Shown: positions 1 through 8,799, counted from the first letter of the stretch. The stretch: 33,985 bases of DNA from Chitinophaga pinensis (GCA_945865315.1 CAMBDK010000019.1:1-33985), one strand, 5' to 3'. Made by a program: numbers and translations. Notes: generated by a model not told the origin, from the sequence alone.

Positions 1-37
1 TATCTGTTTTGTCGAAATTATTTTGAAAGCTTTACTT
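1..37 (-). repeat. Edge of dispersed repeat, copy A (truncated by window)
   Basis: Read on the minus strand this stretch gives AAGTAAAG followed by CTTTCAAAATAATTTCGACA and AAACAGATA. The same block opens two longer repeats at 20453 and 28833 on the plus strand. The body of this copy must lie to the left of the window, so only its end is visible. It lies 36 bp beyond the stop codon of the secreted protein gene at 74-1789. Confidence 0.7.
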
Positions 38-73
38 GGTTTCTCTTGAATAAATATTATTTGAAATAAATAT

Positions 74-1789
74 TTAGTGCTGGCTTGCATTATTCATAAA
101 GAGAATACGAGTAGTATACAATTTATTGTCGACCATAATTTTCCCAAAATATAAGCCATCAGGTAAATTATTTCTGCTAATTACAATTTGTTTTTTATTG
201 GAAAAACTTTTTAACTCGGATATAATTACTTTATCAGTAACTAATTTTCCCAGTACATCGTATAATTCTATATTTATTTGAGCCTTTGTTTTATTTAATT
301 CAAATTGAATGGTAACATCCAAATTGGAAGGATTTGGAAAAACATCCAAGTTATCCAAAATTAAAGCTGCAGCGTCATTGATATTATTCGGTTGGTTAGC
401 AATGAATGCACTATCGATTTTAGCTATGAACAAATCATTATCACCACTACTAATTAAAGGTATGCTGCCAAAAGATACGGTGCCATTAAAATAACCTGTA
501 GTATAACAGCTTCCAAAAAGGCTGGTAGCGATACCAGAACCTACATCAGCATTAGCACCGCCCCCCTGAACTACAAACTTAGCTTTCCCTAAATTATCAA
601 GTCCTGCTACAAAAGCATCATCTTGGTTGGAGCTGATTGCAGTGATTGTATCAAACTGAGCTGTACCAAAAAATGAGCCTGCAATATAACTATGTCCGGC
701 AGTATCGATGCTAATTGCGAAGGCTTTATCACTTAGAGTGCCGCCATAATTTTTGACCCAAACTATATCCCCTTTATAATCGAATTTTCCTACAAAAATA
801 TCTTCACTACCATAACTAGTGAGGGTAACCGTATTAGAGCCACTGCCAAACAATGCTGAGCCCCCAAAATATCCTGTCATGAAAGAATTACCTGCTGCAT
901 CGGTAACTAAATACTTGCCTTCATCGGCTTGGTTGCCACCCGCCTGTTTCGCCCAAATGAAATTCCCTGCGTTGTCGTATTTTGCTAGCCATATATCACT
1001 ATTGCCACTACTTATAAGCGTAGCAGTCCCAATAGTAGCTGTGCCATTAAAAAAACCAGAAACATAGCAGTTCCCGGTTATATCAGTTCCTATGCTTAGT
1101 GCTTTATCTTCCAATGTTCCACCAGCGCTTTTTGCCCATAAAAAAGTACCATTACTATCATATTTGGCAACAAAAGCATCATAATTCCCTGCGCTAGTAA
1201 AAGATGTAGTTCCAAAAGTTCCTGTATTTCTGTAGGATCCTGTAATAAAACAGTTCCCTGCATTGTCAATAGTAACTCCGCTTCCAACGTCCCATCCACT
1301 TCCTCCGCCTTTATTCACCCAAAGGGCAGTTCCTGTAGGCGAGTATTTAGCTATAAAAACGTCATAATCAGTAGTTGAGCTAGTGATACTAAGCGTACCA
1401 AACGTTGCTGTACCAGTAAAAAGACCTGTTACATATACATTTCCAACAGCATCGGTAGCTATCCCTGTTCCATAGTCATAATTATTACCACCAGCTTTTT
1501 GGGCCCATACAAAATTACCATTGATATCATATTTTGCTATAAAAATATTACTAACAAATGGATTGCTGCCTGAACTGAATAAGGTAGTGGTGCCAAATTT
1601 TAATGAGTCTTCAAAATAGCCTGTGATATAACTGTTGCCAGCATTGTCAATAGCTATTGCATAGGATTCTACTTTCATTGCGCCGCCGGCGCTTTTTGCC
1701 CAAGCCCAATTTTGGGCATATGAAAAATATGGAACACTAATAAATAAAAATAAAAATAGGATGATTTTAACTGATGTAAATTTTTTCAT
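74..1789 (-). CDS. Secreted SBBP beta-propeller-repeat protein with T9SS type A sorting domain
   Basis: The protein has 571 residues. Residues 1-26 form a signal peptide (MKKF, a hydrophobic stretch, then SYAQ). From about residue 46 to 460 there are seven repeats of about 50 residues, each with a GN-x-Y/F-x-TG-x-F block, a TFGT-like block, a D/A-x-FIAKYD block and a W-x-K-x-GG block; this is the SBBP (Pfam beta-propeller repeat) pattern. The last 90 residues begin with a VFPNPS motif and match a Por secretion (T9SS type A) C-terminal sorting domain. The known role of such a tail is export across the outer membrane and attachment to or release from the surface. The ligand or substrate is unknown, and no catalytic motif is visible. 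A TAnnTTTG box lies upstream at 1852-1859. The gene appears monocistronic. Confidence 0.9.
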   Translation of the reverse strand: MKKFTSVKIILFLFLFISVPYFSYAQNWAWAKSAGGAMKVESYAIAIDNAGNSYITGYFEDSLKFGTTTLFSSGSNPFVSNIFIAKYDINGNFVWAQKAGGNNYDYGTGIATDAVGNVYVTGLFTGTATFGTLSITSSTTDYDVFIAKYSPTGTALWVNKGGGSGWDVGSGVTIDNAGNCFITGSYRNTGTFGTTSFTSAGNYDAFVAKYDSNGTFLWAKSAGGTLEDKALSIGTDITGNCYVSGFFNGTATIGTATLISSGNSDIWLAKYDNAGNFIWAKQAGGNQADEGKYLVTDAAGNSFMTGYFGGSALFGSGSNTVTLTSYGSEDIFVGKFDYKGDIVWVKNYGGTLSDKAFAISIDTAGHSYIAGSFFGTAQFDTITAISSNQDDAFVAGLDNLGKAKFVVQGGGANADVGSGIATSLFGSCYTTGYFNGTVSFGSIPLISSGDNDLFIAKIDSAFIANQPNNINDAAALILDNLDVFPNPSNLDVTIQFELNKTKAQINIELYDVLGKLVTDKVIISELKSFSNKKQIVISRNNLPDGLYFGKIMVDNKLYTTRILFMNNASQH

Positions 1790-1851
1790 AAAGATTGATT
1801 TTTTATTATGTAATTTTCTTTTGAGAGATGGCTCTTAACTAAATTATAAAA

Positions 1852-1859
1852 CAAAAATA
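1852..1859 (-). promoter_or_regulatory. Putative -7 box (TATTTTTG) for the SBBP protein gene
   Basis: On the minus strand the bases read TATTTTTG, an exact match to the Bacteroidota TAnnTTTG -7 consensus, about 62 bp before the ATG at 1789. I see no clear -33 TTTG at the usual spacing. Confidence 0.45.
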
Positions 1860-2215
1860 CTAAAATATAAATTTCCATTTTAATAATTGTTCAATAAATT
1901 ATTTAAATGTAACAATTATTGTACATTAAATTTCATGTTTCCATTGTCCTCAAAATTTTGATGAATAGTTTAATTTAACTATGTAACCATTTATTTTATG
2001 AGTTAATGAGATAATATACTATTCCAAAAGAATGTTGTGGCATTAAGAAACCATCGCAGCTATTTCGACAGGCTGGATATGAGCAGCGCACTGCCAGTAT
2101 GAGCATTTCGAAGACCTTTCTCTTGCGTTTTTAAAAAATAACCCTCAATTCAACTACATTATTTTATAAAAGGTAAATCAGAGAGAAAAAGTTTTTATTT
2201 TGCTTCTTAAATTAC

Positions 2216-2223
2216 TAAATTTG
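2216..2223 (+). promoter_or_regulatory. Putative -7 box (TAAATTTG) for ffh
   Basis: TAAATTTG matches the Bacteroidota TAnnTTTG -7 consensus and lies 24 bp before the ffh ATG, implying a very short leader. No good -33 TTTG is present; a T-rich run lies around 2192-2200. Confidence 0.5.
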
Positions 2224-2247
2224 CAGTTCATAAAAAAATAGAAAAAA

Positions 2248-3582
2248 ATGTTTGATAATTTAAGTAACAAATTGGAGAGGGCCTTTAAATTATTAAAAGG
2301 TCAAGGAAAGATTACAGAAATTAATGTTTCCGAAACAATTAAGGAAATACGAAAAGCTCTATTGGATGCCGATGTTAACTATAAAGTAGCAAAACAATTT
2401 ACGGATAGTATTAAAGAAAAAGCAATAGGACAAAATGTGCTTACAGCTATTTCACCAGGCCAATTAATGGTGAAAATAACCCAAGAAGAGCTTTCTAATT
2501 TAATGGGCGGCGAAACTGCTGAAATTAAACTATCAGGGAGTCCTACTGTAATATTGATGAGTGGCTTACAAGGTTCTGGTAAAACAACTTTTTCGGGTAA
2601 ATTGGCGAATTATCTAAAAACTAAGCGAAATAAAAAACCACTGTTGGTAGCTTGTGATATTTATCGTCCTGCAGCGATACAGCAATTACAAGTATTGGGT
2701 GCACAAATAGGGGTAGATGTTTATGCTGAAACTGAAAATAAAGATGCTGTGTCTATTGCAAATAATGCTATACAATATGCAAAAGATAATGGCAATACTG
2801 TTGTAATTATTGATACAGCAGGTCGTTTAGCAGTGGATGAAGTAATGATGAAGGAAATAGCAGCAGTTAAAAAAGCTGTAAACCCTCATGAAATATTATT
2901 TGTTGTGGATGCTATGACCGGCCAAGATGCCGTAAATACAGCAAAGGCATTTAATGATATCCTTGATTTTGATGGCGTAATTCTAACAAAATTAGACGGA
3001 GATACAAGAGGTGGAGCGGCACTTTCTATAAAATCAGTAGTAAATAAACCAATTAAATTTGTTGGGACTGGTGAAAAGATGGATGCTATTGATGTATTTC
3101 ATCCAAGCAGGATGGCGGATAGGATTTTAGGGATGGGTGATATTGTAACTTTTGTGGAACGTGCCGAGGAGCAATTCAATGAAGAAGAAGCGAGAAAACT
3201 TCAAAAGAAAATTGCTAAAAATCTATTTAATTTTAATGACTTTCTTAATCAATTGCAGCAAATTAAAAAGATGGGAAATATCAAAGATCTGGTTGGGATG
3301 ATACCGGGTGCAGGAAAGGCTTTAAAGAATGCTGATATCAATGAAAAAGCATTTGTAAATATTGAATCAATTATATCCTCCATGACTCCTGCTGAAAGAG
3401 GGAATCCTGAATTGCTTAATGGTAAACGTAGAGAGCGTATTGCCAAAGGTAGCGGCAGAACGGCACAGGATGTAAATAGATTGATAAAACAATTTGACGA
3501 TACACGTAAAATGATGAAGATGATGTCGAACAAGCAGGATATGGCTAAGTTGATGTCACAAATGAAAAATATGCCAAAATAA
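2248..3582 (+). CDS. ffh: Signal recognition particle GTPase Ffh
   Basis: Ffh binds 4.5S RNA and hydrophobic signal sequences and delivers ribosomes to the membrane through the receptor FtsY. At 444 residues it has the usual length. The N domain is about residues 1-95. The G domain carries the P-loop GLQGSGKTT (106-114), DTAGRL (189-194) and TKLDGDTRGG (247-256). The M domain follows from about 300 to the end and is methionine-rich at its C-terminus (MMKMMSNKQDMAKLMSQM). The start ATG follows a short A-rich leader with a -7 box at 2216. It is transcribed alone and converges with the proline dehydrogenase gene, with an 80-bp gap. The identification is secure. Confidence 0.98.
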   Translation: MFDNLSNKLERAFKLLKGQGKITEINVSETIKEIRKALLDADVNYKVAKQFTDSIKEKAIGQNVLTAISPGQLMVKITQEELSNLMGGETAEIKLSGSPTVILMSGLQGSGKTTFSGKLANYLKTKRNKKPLLVACDIYRPAAIQQLQVLGAQIGVDVYAETENKDAVSIANNAIQYAKDNGNTVVIIDTAGRLAVDEVMMKEIAAVKKAVNPHEILFVVDAMTGQDAVNTAKAFNDILDFDGVILTKLDGDTRGGAALSIKSVVNKPIKFVGTGEKMDAIDVFHPSRMADRILGMGDIVTFVERAEEQFNEEEARKLQKKIAKNLFNFNDFLNQLQQIKKMGNIKDLVGMIPGAGKALKNADINEKAFVNIESIISSMTPAERGNPELLNGKRRERIAKGSGRTAQDVNRLIKQFDDTRKMMKMMSNKQDMAKLMSQMKNMPK

Positions 3583-3662
3583 AATACGATTTAATTTACA
3601 ATATTTTATTTTTTACGCAGGAAGGTCCTTGCAGGTATAAGGCGGATACAATGCGATATATA

Positions 3663-4835
3663 CTATTTTTTTGAAATTCTTCTTCTTTTTTTCTCGCTCA
3701 TTATCAAACTTAATTCACGACCTGTTTGGCCTTTAACAGAAGTGTTTTCCTGAGCTCTTCTTATTAAATAAGGTAAAACTTCATCTACAGGTCCATAAGG
3801 CACATATTTAGCCACATTATAACCTGCATTAGCTAAATTATAACTTATATGATCACTCATGCCAAGTAGTTGCGAAAAATAAATTTGTTTGTTATTATTT
3901 AGGATATTTTTTTCTCCCATTAATTTGGCAAGGTACATAGAGCTATTTTCATTATGGGTACCAGCACAAATTGCTATTTGGGTGTAATTTTCGACACAAA
4001 ATAATAATGCAGCGTCATAAGCAGCATCTGTATCCTCTTTTTTGTTTTGTATGGGCGAGAGGTAGTTTTTTTGAACAGCACGAGTACGTTCTTTTTCCAT
4101 GTATGCGCCACGTACTATTTTGGCACCTAAAATGTATTTATTTTTTTGGGCTACTTTAAGTGAATGTTTTAAAAACTCTAATTTATCTTTACAATACATC
4201 TGAAATGTATTGAAAATAATGGCTTTTTCAATATTATAAGTTGCCATCATATTATTAGCTATGTCATCAATTGCTTTTTGGATCCAACTTTCTTCAGCAT
4301 CAATAAAAATAGGTGTATTTGCCTCATGTGCCGCTTTACAAATTTTATCCACACGCTGCTTTATACGATCAAATTCCTCCTGTTCTTTAGCTGTCAAATT
4401 ATTATTTGCAGTAACTTTTTCCAGCAAATTAAAACGTGCGAGGGCAGTTACCTTAAATACACAGAAAGGTATAAGTTTGTCGGTTTTAGCTTTATTAATG
4501 GTAGCAATGGTTTCTAACGCACAATTGTCAAAATCCTGCTCATTTTCTTTACCCTCTACCGAAAAATCTAAAATAGTACCTATGTTAAATTGACCTAATG
4601 TTTTTATAGTATTATCACATTCTTGAATAGTTTCTCCACCACAAAACTGTTTAAAAATAGTCGATTTTATTATTCCTTTTATAGGCAAATTAATTTTAAT
4701 GGCAAAGTTGGTAAAAACCTTTCCTATGTTTACAAAAAATGGATTAGAAACCATTTTAAATAGCCAGTAGGAGCGATTTAAGTCTTTGTTTGTCTTGCCT
4801 GAAAAAGCAATTTCAGTATTATTGAATGATAGCAT
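3663..4835 (-). CDS. putA: Proline dehydrogenase (FAD-dependent, monofunctional)
   Basis: The enzyme oxidises proline to pyrroline-5-carboxylate with FAD and passes electrons to the respiratory quinone pool. The 390-residue protein is a single PRODH barrel without the P5C dehydrogenase half of long PutA proteins. Diagnostic motifs are K-I-VRGAYMEKE (239-249), GTHN (292-295) and the substrate-binding YGPVDEVLPYLIRRAQEN block (347-364), whose paired arginines (359-360) hold the proline carboxylate. The C-terminus is very basic (KKRRRISKK). The family symbol could equally be prodh. A -7 box lies 99 bp upstream at 4934-4941. No P5C dehydrogenase gene is in the window. Confidence 0.95.
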   Translation of the reverse strand: MLSFNNTEIAFSGKTNKDLNRSYWLFKMVSNPFFVNIGKVFTNFAIKINLPIKGIIKSTIFKQFCGGETIQECDNTIKTLGQFNIGTILDFSVEGKENEQDFDNCALETIATINKAKTDKLIPFCVFKVTALARFNLLEKVTANNNLTAKEQEEFDRIKQRVDKICKAAHEANTPIFIDAEESWIQKAIDDIANNMMATYNIEKAIIFNTFQMYCKDKLEFLKHSLKVAQKNKYILGAKIVRGAYMEKERTRAVQKNYLSPIQNKKEDTDAAYDAALLFCVENYTQIAICAGTHNENSSMYLAKLMGEKNILNNNKQIYFSQLLGMSDHISYNLANAGYNVAKYVPYGPVDEVLPYLIRRAQENTSVKGQTGRELSLIMSEKKRRRISKK

Positions 4836-4933
4836 TCGTTACATTTAATTTAATAAAACTTTCCTATATAAAGTAGCCGTTTTTTTTACATTATTACCAA
4901 AAATAAGGATTGGCCTATTCAAGGGAATAATTG

Positions 4934-4941
4934 CAAATATA
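4934..4941 (-). promoter_or_regulatory. Putative -7 box (TATATTTG) for proline dehydrogenase
   Basis: The minus strand reads TATATTTG, an exact TAnnTTTG match, 99 bp before the ATG at 4835. That implies a leader of about 90 nt. Confidence 0.4.
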
Positions 4942-5054
4942 ATAAAGTTTTACATGATTGTAAGTGGATTAAAATCAGATGAATCTTTGAAAGCTTTTGT
5001 TGCATTCCAATCAAATGAGTTATTGGTATTATTAATATTATAATAGGGCTAATT

Positions 5055-5072
5055 TTTATATAGCTATATAAA
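5055..5072. repeat. Perfect 18-bp AT-rich palindrome (TTTATATAGCTATATAAA)
   Basis: Each 9-base half is the exact reverse complement of the other, centred on AGCT. It lies 110 bp upstream of the fabI -7 box. It could be an operator, or chance in AT-rich DNA. Confidence 0.4.
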
Positions 5073-5181
5073 TTACAGGCAGTTGTGTTATATTTTCAAA
5101 TTATTTACCCTTAACTCTCAAGTGATGAAATTATCACCATTAAATCAAAACTAAACTTAGATGGTAATTTAAATATATTGT

Positions 5182-5189
5182 TACATTTG
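5182..5189 (+). promoter_or_regulatory. Putative -7 box (TACATTTG) for fabI
   Basis: TACATTTG matches the Bacteroidota TAnnTTTG -7 consensus, 41 bp before the fabI ATG. No clear -33 element is present. Confidence 0.5.
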
Positions 5190-5230
5190 TGAATTAATTT
5201 TTTTAAAAGTGTTAATCTATAATTTTAAAC

Positions 5231-6046
5231 ATGTCGTATAATTTATTAAAAGGTAAACGTGGCATTATATCAGGTGCACTAGATTCAAATTCAATTGCCT
5301 GGAAGGTTGCTGAAAAAGCACATGAAGAAGGTGCTATTTTTGTATTAACCAACGCTCCCATCGCTATGCGAATGGGTGAAATTAAAATATTAGCAGAAAA
5401 AACAAAATCGGAAATTATTCCTGCCGATGCTACCAATGTTGATGAATTGACAAATTTATTTACAAAATCTCAAGAAATTTTGGGTGGCAAAATAGATTTT
5501 GTTTTACATTCAATAGGCATGAGTGTTAACATAAGGAAAAACATACCCTATACTGAATTAAATTACGATTATTTCATGAAGGGTATTGATGTTTCTGCAA
5601 TGTCCTTGCATAAAATGTTGAGTGTTGCAAAAAAAATGGATGCCATTAGTGAATATGGTAGCGTAGTGGCATTAACATATATGGCAGCGCAACGCACCTA
5701 CCCATTTTATACCGATATGGCTGATATTAAAGCAATGTTAGAATCAATAACACGTAGTTTTGGTTACCATTATGGTAAGGATAAAAAAGTGAGAATTAAT
5801 ACCGTTTCACAATCTCCAACTAAAACTACAGCTGGTACTGGTATTAAAGGCTTTGGTGACTTTTATAGCTTTGCCGACGCTATTGCTCCATTAGGAAATG
5901 CCAGCGCCGAATCTTGCGCCGATTATTGCATCACATTATTTTCAGATTTAACGCGCATGGTAACGATGCAGAATTTATACCACGACGGTGGTTATTCTTC
6001 TACAGGAGTAAGTATGGAGGCCATGTCAAAATTTGCTATTGAATAA
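5231..6046 (+). CDS. fabI: Enoyl-[acyl-carrier-protein] reductase (NADH), FabI
   Basis: FabI reduces trans-2-enoyl-ACP in the last step of each round of fatty-acid elongation, and it is the triclosan target. The 271-residue protein is a short-chain dehydrogenase-type Rossmann fold of usual FabI length. The nucleotide-binding start is GKRGIISGALDSNSIAW (8-24). The catalytic pair is Tyr160 and Lys167 with the FabI Y-x6-K spacing, and Tyr150 sits ten residues earlier, as Tyr146 and Tyr156 do in E. coli FabI. Motif RINTVSQSPTKT (188-199) corresponds to the loop that follows. The gene stands alone and converges with the fibre-like gene at 6382-8373. Confidence 0.95.
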   Translation: MSYNLLKGKRGIISGALDSNSIAWKVAEKAHEEGAIFVLTNAPIAMRMGEIKILAEKTKSEIIPADATNVDELTNLFTKSQEILGGKIDFVLHSIGMSVNIRKNIPYTELNYDYFMKGIDVSAMSLHKMLSVAKKMDAISEYGSVVALTYMAAQRTYPFYTDMADIKAMLESITRSFGYHYGKDKKVRINTVSQSPTKTTAGTGIKGFGDFYSFADAIAPLGNASAESCADYCITLFSDLTRMVTMQNLYHDGGYSSTGVSMEAMSKFAIE

Positions 6047-6196
6047 ATAATTTGCTTCTATTTTTCGATTTTTTTATTAATCTATTCCTCAATTTTAAGA
6101 GCTGAGTTTTCTGTGCCTTTATGTAATTTAAAGCAGCAAAATTAATTAAGGGGAAATTGCAAATAAAATATCTTCTTGGTTTTTAGCCCTGCTATA

Positions 6197-6376
6197 TCAA
6201 TTCACTAGATGTACAAATCCGTTTTTAGTATAAATATTAGCATCAGTACCAGTTGTGCTAATTAAATAAAAGTATACTCCCGCCGTACATTTTAATCCGC
6301 CATCAGCACCATCATTTGTTCTAACCCATTGCCATATAACGGCATTTGACAATTTTGCGAGAAAACATAATAAATT
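6197..6376 (-). pseudogene. Relic C-terminal sorting domain of gliding-motility-associated (CHU_C, type B) kind
   Basis: On the minus strand a 59-codon open stretch ends at a TGA (6197-6199) and reads, after a short hydrophobic start, AKLSNAVIWQWVRTNDG, then GLKCTAGVYFYLISTTG and NIYTKNGFVHLVN. The C-x-AG-x-YFY and K-x-GFV-x-L spacing is what I know from the end of Bacteroidota gliding-motility-associated C-terminal domains. It has no start codon. An in-frame TAA at 6377-6379 closes it off, and the rest of the parent protein is absent. It lies just beyond the stop codon of the fibre-like gene on the same strand. The best reading is the leftover 3' end of a deleted or replaced secreted-protein gene. 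Confidence 0.65.
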
Positions 6377-6381
6377 TTATA

Positions 6382-8373
6382 TTAGCGTACCCAATCTATA
6401 ATTACAATGCCGGCTGCACCATTGCCTCCAGCAGAAGAACAGCCAGACTGAGCTCCACCGCCACCGCCGCCACTACCGATGGATGTTGCTGAACCTCCTG
6501 CGGTGCATTGGTTAGTATTAATACCAGAACCTCCGGACACTCCGCCACCCATAATAGATGGCCCGCCAGCACCTCCCCAGGCCCATTGAAAGGCTGCATT
6601 TATAAATGGACCTCCAGAAGTTCCATTTAAATTGATGTCTCCATTTATGCCAGCTCCCCCTGCGCCCCCGGTACTAACTCCTCCTCCATTGGCCCCCGAG
6701 GCAATAATAGTTGTACCAGGCCCTGCAAAAGAGCTAGTACCTCCTGAATTGCCAAATGCCTGAGCTGCACCGCCTGATCCTCCAGTGCCCACCGTTACGG
6801 TGTAGCCTGTATTTGGACTAAGTCCCGAATAATATTTAATAGCAACTCCACCAGCTCCGCCTCCACTGCCTGTTACGTTACCTATTTGGCCGCCTCCACC
6901 ACCACCACCGCCACCAATCACTGTAACTTTAAATACTGTGCTTGTAGTAATGTTTGCAGGAGTTGTAAATGTTCCTGAAGAAGTAAATTTTTGAAATTGT
7001 AAATTGGGTAATCCCACCAAGTCATTCCAAACACCAGAAGCAAATCCTTCCAGTTGGGGGACTGTAGTATTGTATCTGATATCCCCATTTACGGGAGTTA
7101 CAGGACGTTGTGCAGAAGTGCCAGATGGTAAACGGACAGCATCTGTTTTTGAGCCTATATCCAGAGCTGTTGCGGGTGATGTTGTACCGACACCTACATT
7201 AGTTCCATTATCAAAAATGCTGCTATTTCCTAAAGTAGTACCATTAGGCGTCCATTTAGTTACATAATTAAGAGTGCCGGAACCAGCTACTGTTCCAGCA
7301 TTTGCGGCGCTCCATGCAGCCAAGCCAGAGGCATCAGAAGTTAATACTTTGCCAGCACCTGGCGCTCCACCTGTTATTTTTATTTGACCCGCTATTTCTA
7401 ATTTTGCAGCAGGGCTGGTGGTTCCGATACCCACTTGTGTACCATTATCGAATATAATAGAATTACATATAGAAGATGGACTTGTAAACTTGGTCACAAA
7501 GTTTGTAGTTGCAGCATTGCAAATTAAATTGTGAATGGAAACTCCATTAACCACAAGTGAATCAAAGTTTGCATACTTTGCAAAGAGGCTATCTACATTT
7601 ATATATTTAGAAAAAATGGAATCAAAGTTTGCATACTTTGCAAAGAGGCTATCCACATTTATATATTTAGAAAAAATGGAATCAACGTTTGCATACTTTG
7701 CAAAAAGGCTATCTACATTTGTATATTTAGAAAAAATGGAATCGATATTAGCATACTTTGCAAAAAGGCTATCCACATTTATATATTTAGAAAAAATGGA
7801 ATCAACGTTTGCATAATTTGCAAAAAGGCTATCTACATTTATATATTTAGAAAAAATGGAATCGAGGTTTGCATACTTTGCAAAAAGGCTATCTACATTT
7901 ATATATTTAGAAAAAATGGAATCGATATTTAGGTAATTTGCAAACAGGGAATCAATGTTAACATAACTCGCAAAAAGACTATCTAAATTTACATAGTTGG
8001 CTATAATGGAATCGATGTTTATATAATTTGCAATAAGAGTATCAATGGATGAATAGTTTGTATAAATAGTATCTGTAGAATTATTTGAAGGGAGGGCACA
8101 CATTGAAATCCAGCTTGTAGTTGGCTGTCTGTAAAAGAAATAACACATTGAATCAGTATTATATACCAATAAAGAGTTTGCAGGACTGGGAATAGCAAAC
8201 ATTCCTAATGTGTTCATTCTAGGGACTAATAAACCTTTATTTGCAGATACCAACTCCAAAATTGATGTAGCATCGGGTAAATTAGTACCAATACCAACAT
8301 TGTTTTGTGCCTGAATAGAAAAATTTAAATGTAGACAAATACAAGTAAAACTTAATATCAAAATTTGTTTCAT
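6382..8373 (-). CDS. Secreted fibre-like protein with decapeptide repeats and glycine-rich C-terminal domain
   Basis: The 663-residue protein starts with a signal peptide (residues 1-22, ending SIQAQ). An NNVGIGT block (24-30) and LLVPRMN (48-54) are typical of Bacteroidota tail-fibre-like surface proteins. Residues 109 to about 278 hold roughly 16 decapeptides alternating NVDSLFAKYA and N-x-DSIFSKYI. Two further VGIGTTSPA-type blocks follow (about 315 and 390), which in phage tail fibres lie near trimeric beta-structured regions. From about 470 to the end there is a glycine-rich domain with long G runs, ending IVIIDWVR. I cannot assign a function. Surface fibre or adhesin is an inference from composition. 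No T9SS tail is seen on this protein, although a relic sorting domain lies directly downstream. Confidence 0.8.
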   Translation of the reverse strand: MKQILILSFTCICLHLNFSIQAQNNVGIGTNLPDATSILELVSANKGLLVPRMNTLGMFAIPSPANSLLVYNTDSMCYFFYRQPTTSWISMCALPSNNSTDTIYTNYSSIDTLIANYINIDSIIANYVNLDSLFASYVNIDSLFANYLNIDSIFSKYINVDSLFAKYANLDSIFSKYINVDSLFANYANVDSIFSKYINVDSLFAKYANIDSIFSKYTNVDSLFAKYANVDSIFSKYINVDSLFAKYANFDSIFSKYINVDSLFAKYANFDSLVVNGVSIHNLICNAATTNFVTKFTSPSSICNSIIFDNGTQVGIGTTSPAAKLEIAGQIKITGGAPGAGKVLTSDASGLAAWSAANAGTVAGSGTLNYVTKWTPNGTTLGNSSIFDNGTNVGVGTTSPATALDIGSKTDAVRLPSGTSAQRPVTPVNGDIRYNTTVPQLEGFASGVWNDLVGLPNLQFQKFTSSGTFTTPANITTSTVFKVTVIGGGGGGGGGQIGNVTGSGGGAGGVAIKYYSGLSPNTGYTVTVGTGGSGGAAQAFGNSGGTSSFAGPGTTIIASGANGGGVSTGGAGGAGINGDINLNGTSGGPFINAAFQWAWGGAGGPSIMGGGVSGGSGINTNQCTAGGSATSIGSGGGGGGAQSGCSSAGGNGAAGIVIIDWVR
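7561..7920 (-). repeat. Six near-identical 60-bp tandem repeats (with degenerate half units to about 8070)
   Basis: Six consecutive 60-bp units are almost identical, differing mainly at the first dozen bases of each unit. From 7921 to about 8070 the array continues as increasingly divergent 30-bp half units. The period keeps the reading frame and encodes two decapeptides per unit. The sharp gradient from near-identical to degenerate suggests recent expansion by slippage or unequal crossing over at the low-coordinate side of the array. Confidence 0.95.
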
Positions 8374-8799
8374 AAAAAAGTATATAAATTTTAATAAATT
8401 TAATCTTTTCTTATTAATATCAGCTTTTAAAAATGAAAATAAAGTATTTATTTTCTATATAGGTTTTTTTTATTGCTTCCTCAGCCAAATAGTATTTTAT
8501 TTTTTTCTAGAGCTACAACTATTCTTTACATAAAATATTTATGCTCAATATTTTTTAGATAGATTAGTCTGTTATTTTCTGTGTTAATTTTATCAGCTTT
8601 AAATGACTTTCTGGAAGATTTTGTCAATTGGTATTGCTGTAGTTTATAGCAAAATAAAAATATTTTATTTGTCAAATTGATCCATATTATTTGTTATTGC
8701 TTTTTTTAAACAAAAGTCTATTTGCTTTTTCTAGTTTTTTTCTTGATTTTTTTATTTAAGTGTTTTTTAAATTCAATTTGTTATTTTTAAAAAATTAAG
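8374..8799. other. AT-rich intergenic region between pbpC and the fibre-like gene
   Basis: This 426-bp gap separates two minus-strand genes. It is extremely AT-rich with many T runs. I see no ORF with coding character, no TAnnTTTG box on either strand and no strong palindrome. Confidence 0.6.

Larger units (their letters stand above)
1790..2247. other. Intergenic region between divergent SBBP gene and ffh
   Basis: This 458-bp gap separates divergent genes. It holds the two -7 boxes annotated separately. It also has a GC-richer patch at about 2049-2120 (TTTCGACAGGCT, then ATGAGCAGCGC, then TATGAGCATTTCGA) that resembles a decayed palindromic repeat of the kind seen at 22870-22919. I see no ORF with coding character and no tRNA. 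Confidence 0.6.
4836..5230. other. Intergenic region between divergent proline dehydrogenase and fabI genes
   Basis: This 395-bp AT-rich divergent promoter region contains a -7 box for each gene (4934-4941 on minus, 5182-5189 on plus) and a perfect 18-bp palindrome at 5055-5072. No gene is seen. Confidence 0.6.

Noticed and set aside
3619-3636. Possible terminator GCAGGAAGGTCCTTGC between ffh and proline dehydrogenase
   Set aside because: Only about five pairs form, one a wobble, and there is no T tract.
7535-7816. 93-codon plus-strand ORF across the 60-bp repeats
   Set aside because: It is the antisense shadow of the decapeptide array; its apparent repeats (FAYFAKRLSTF) follow automatically from the DNA period and it has no start context or family match.
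7561-7920. CRISPR-like regular repeats
   Set aside because: Units abut without unique spacers and sit in frame within a protein-coding gene; no cas genes are nearby.
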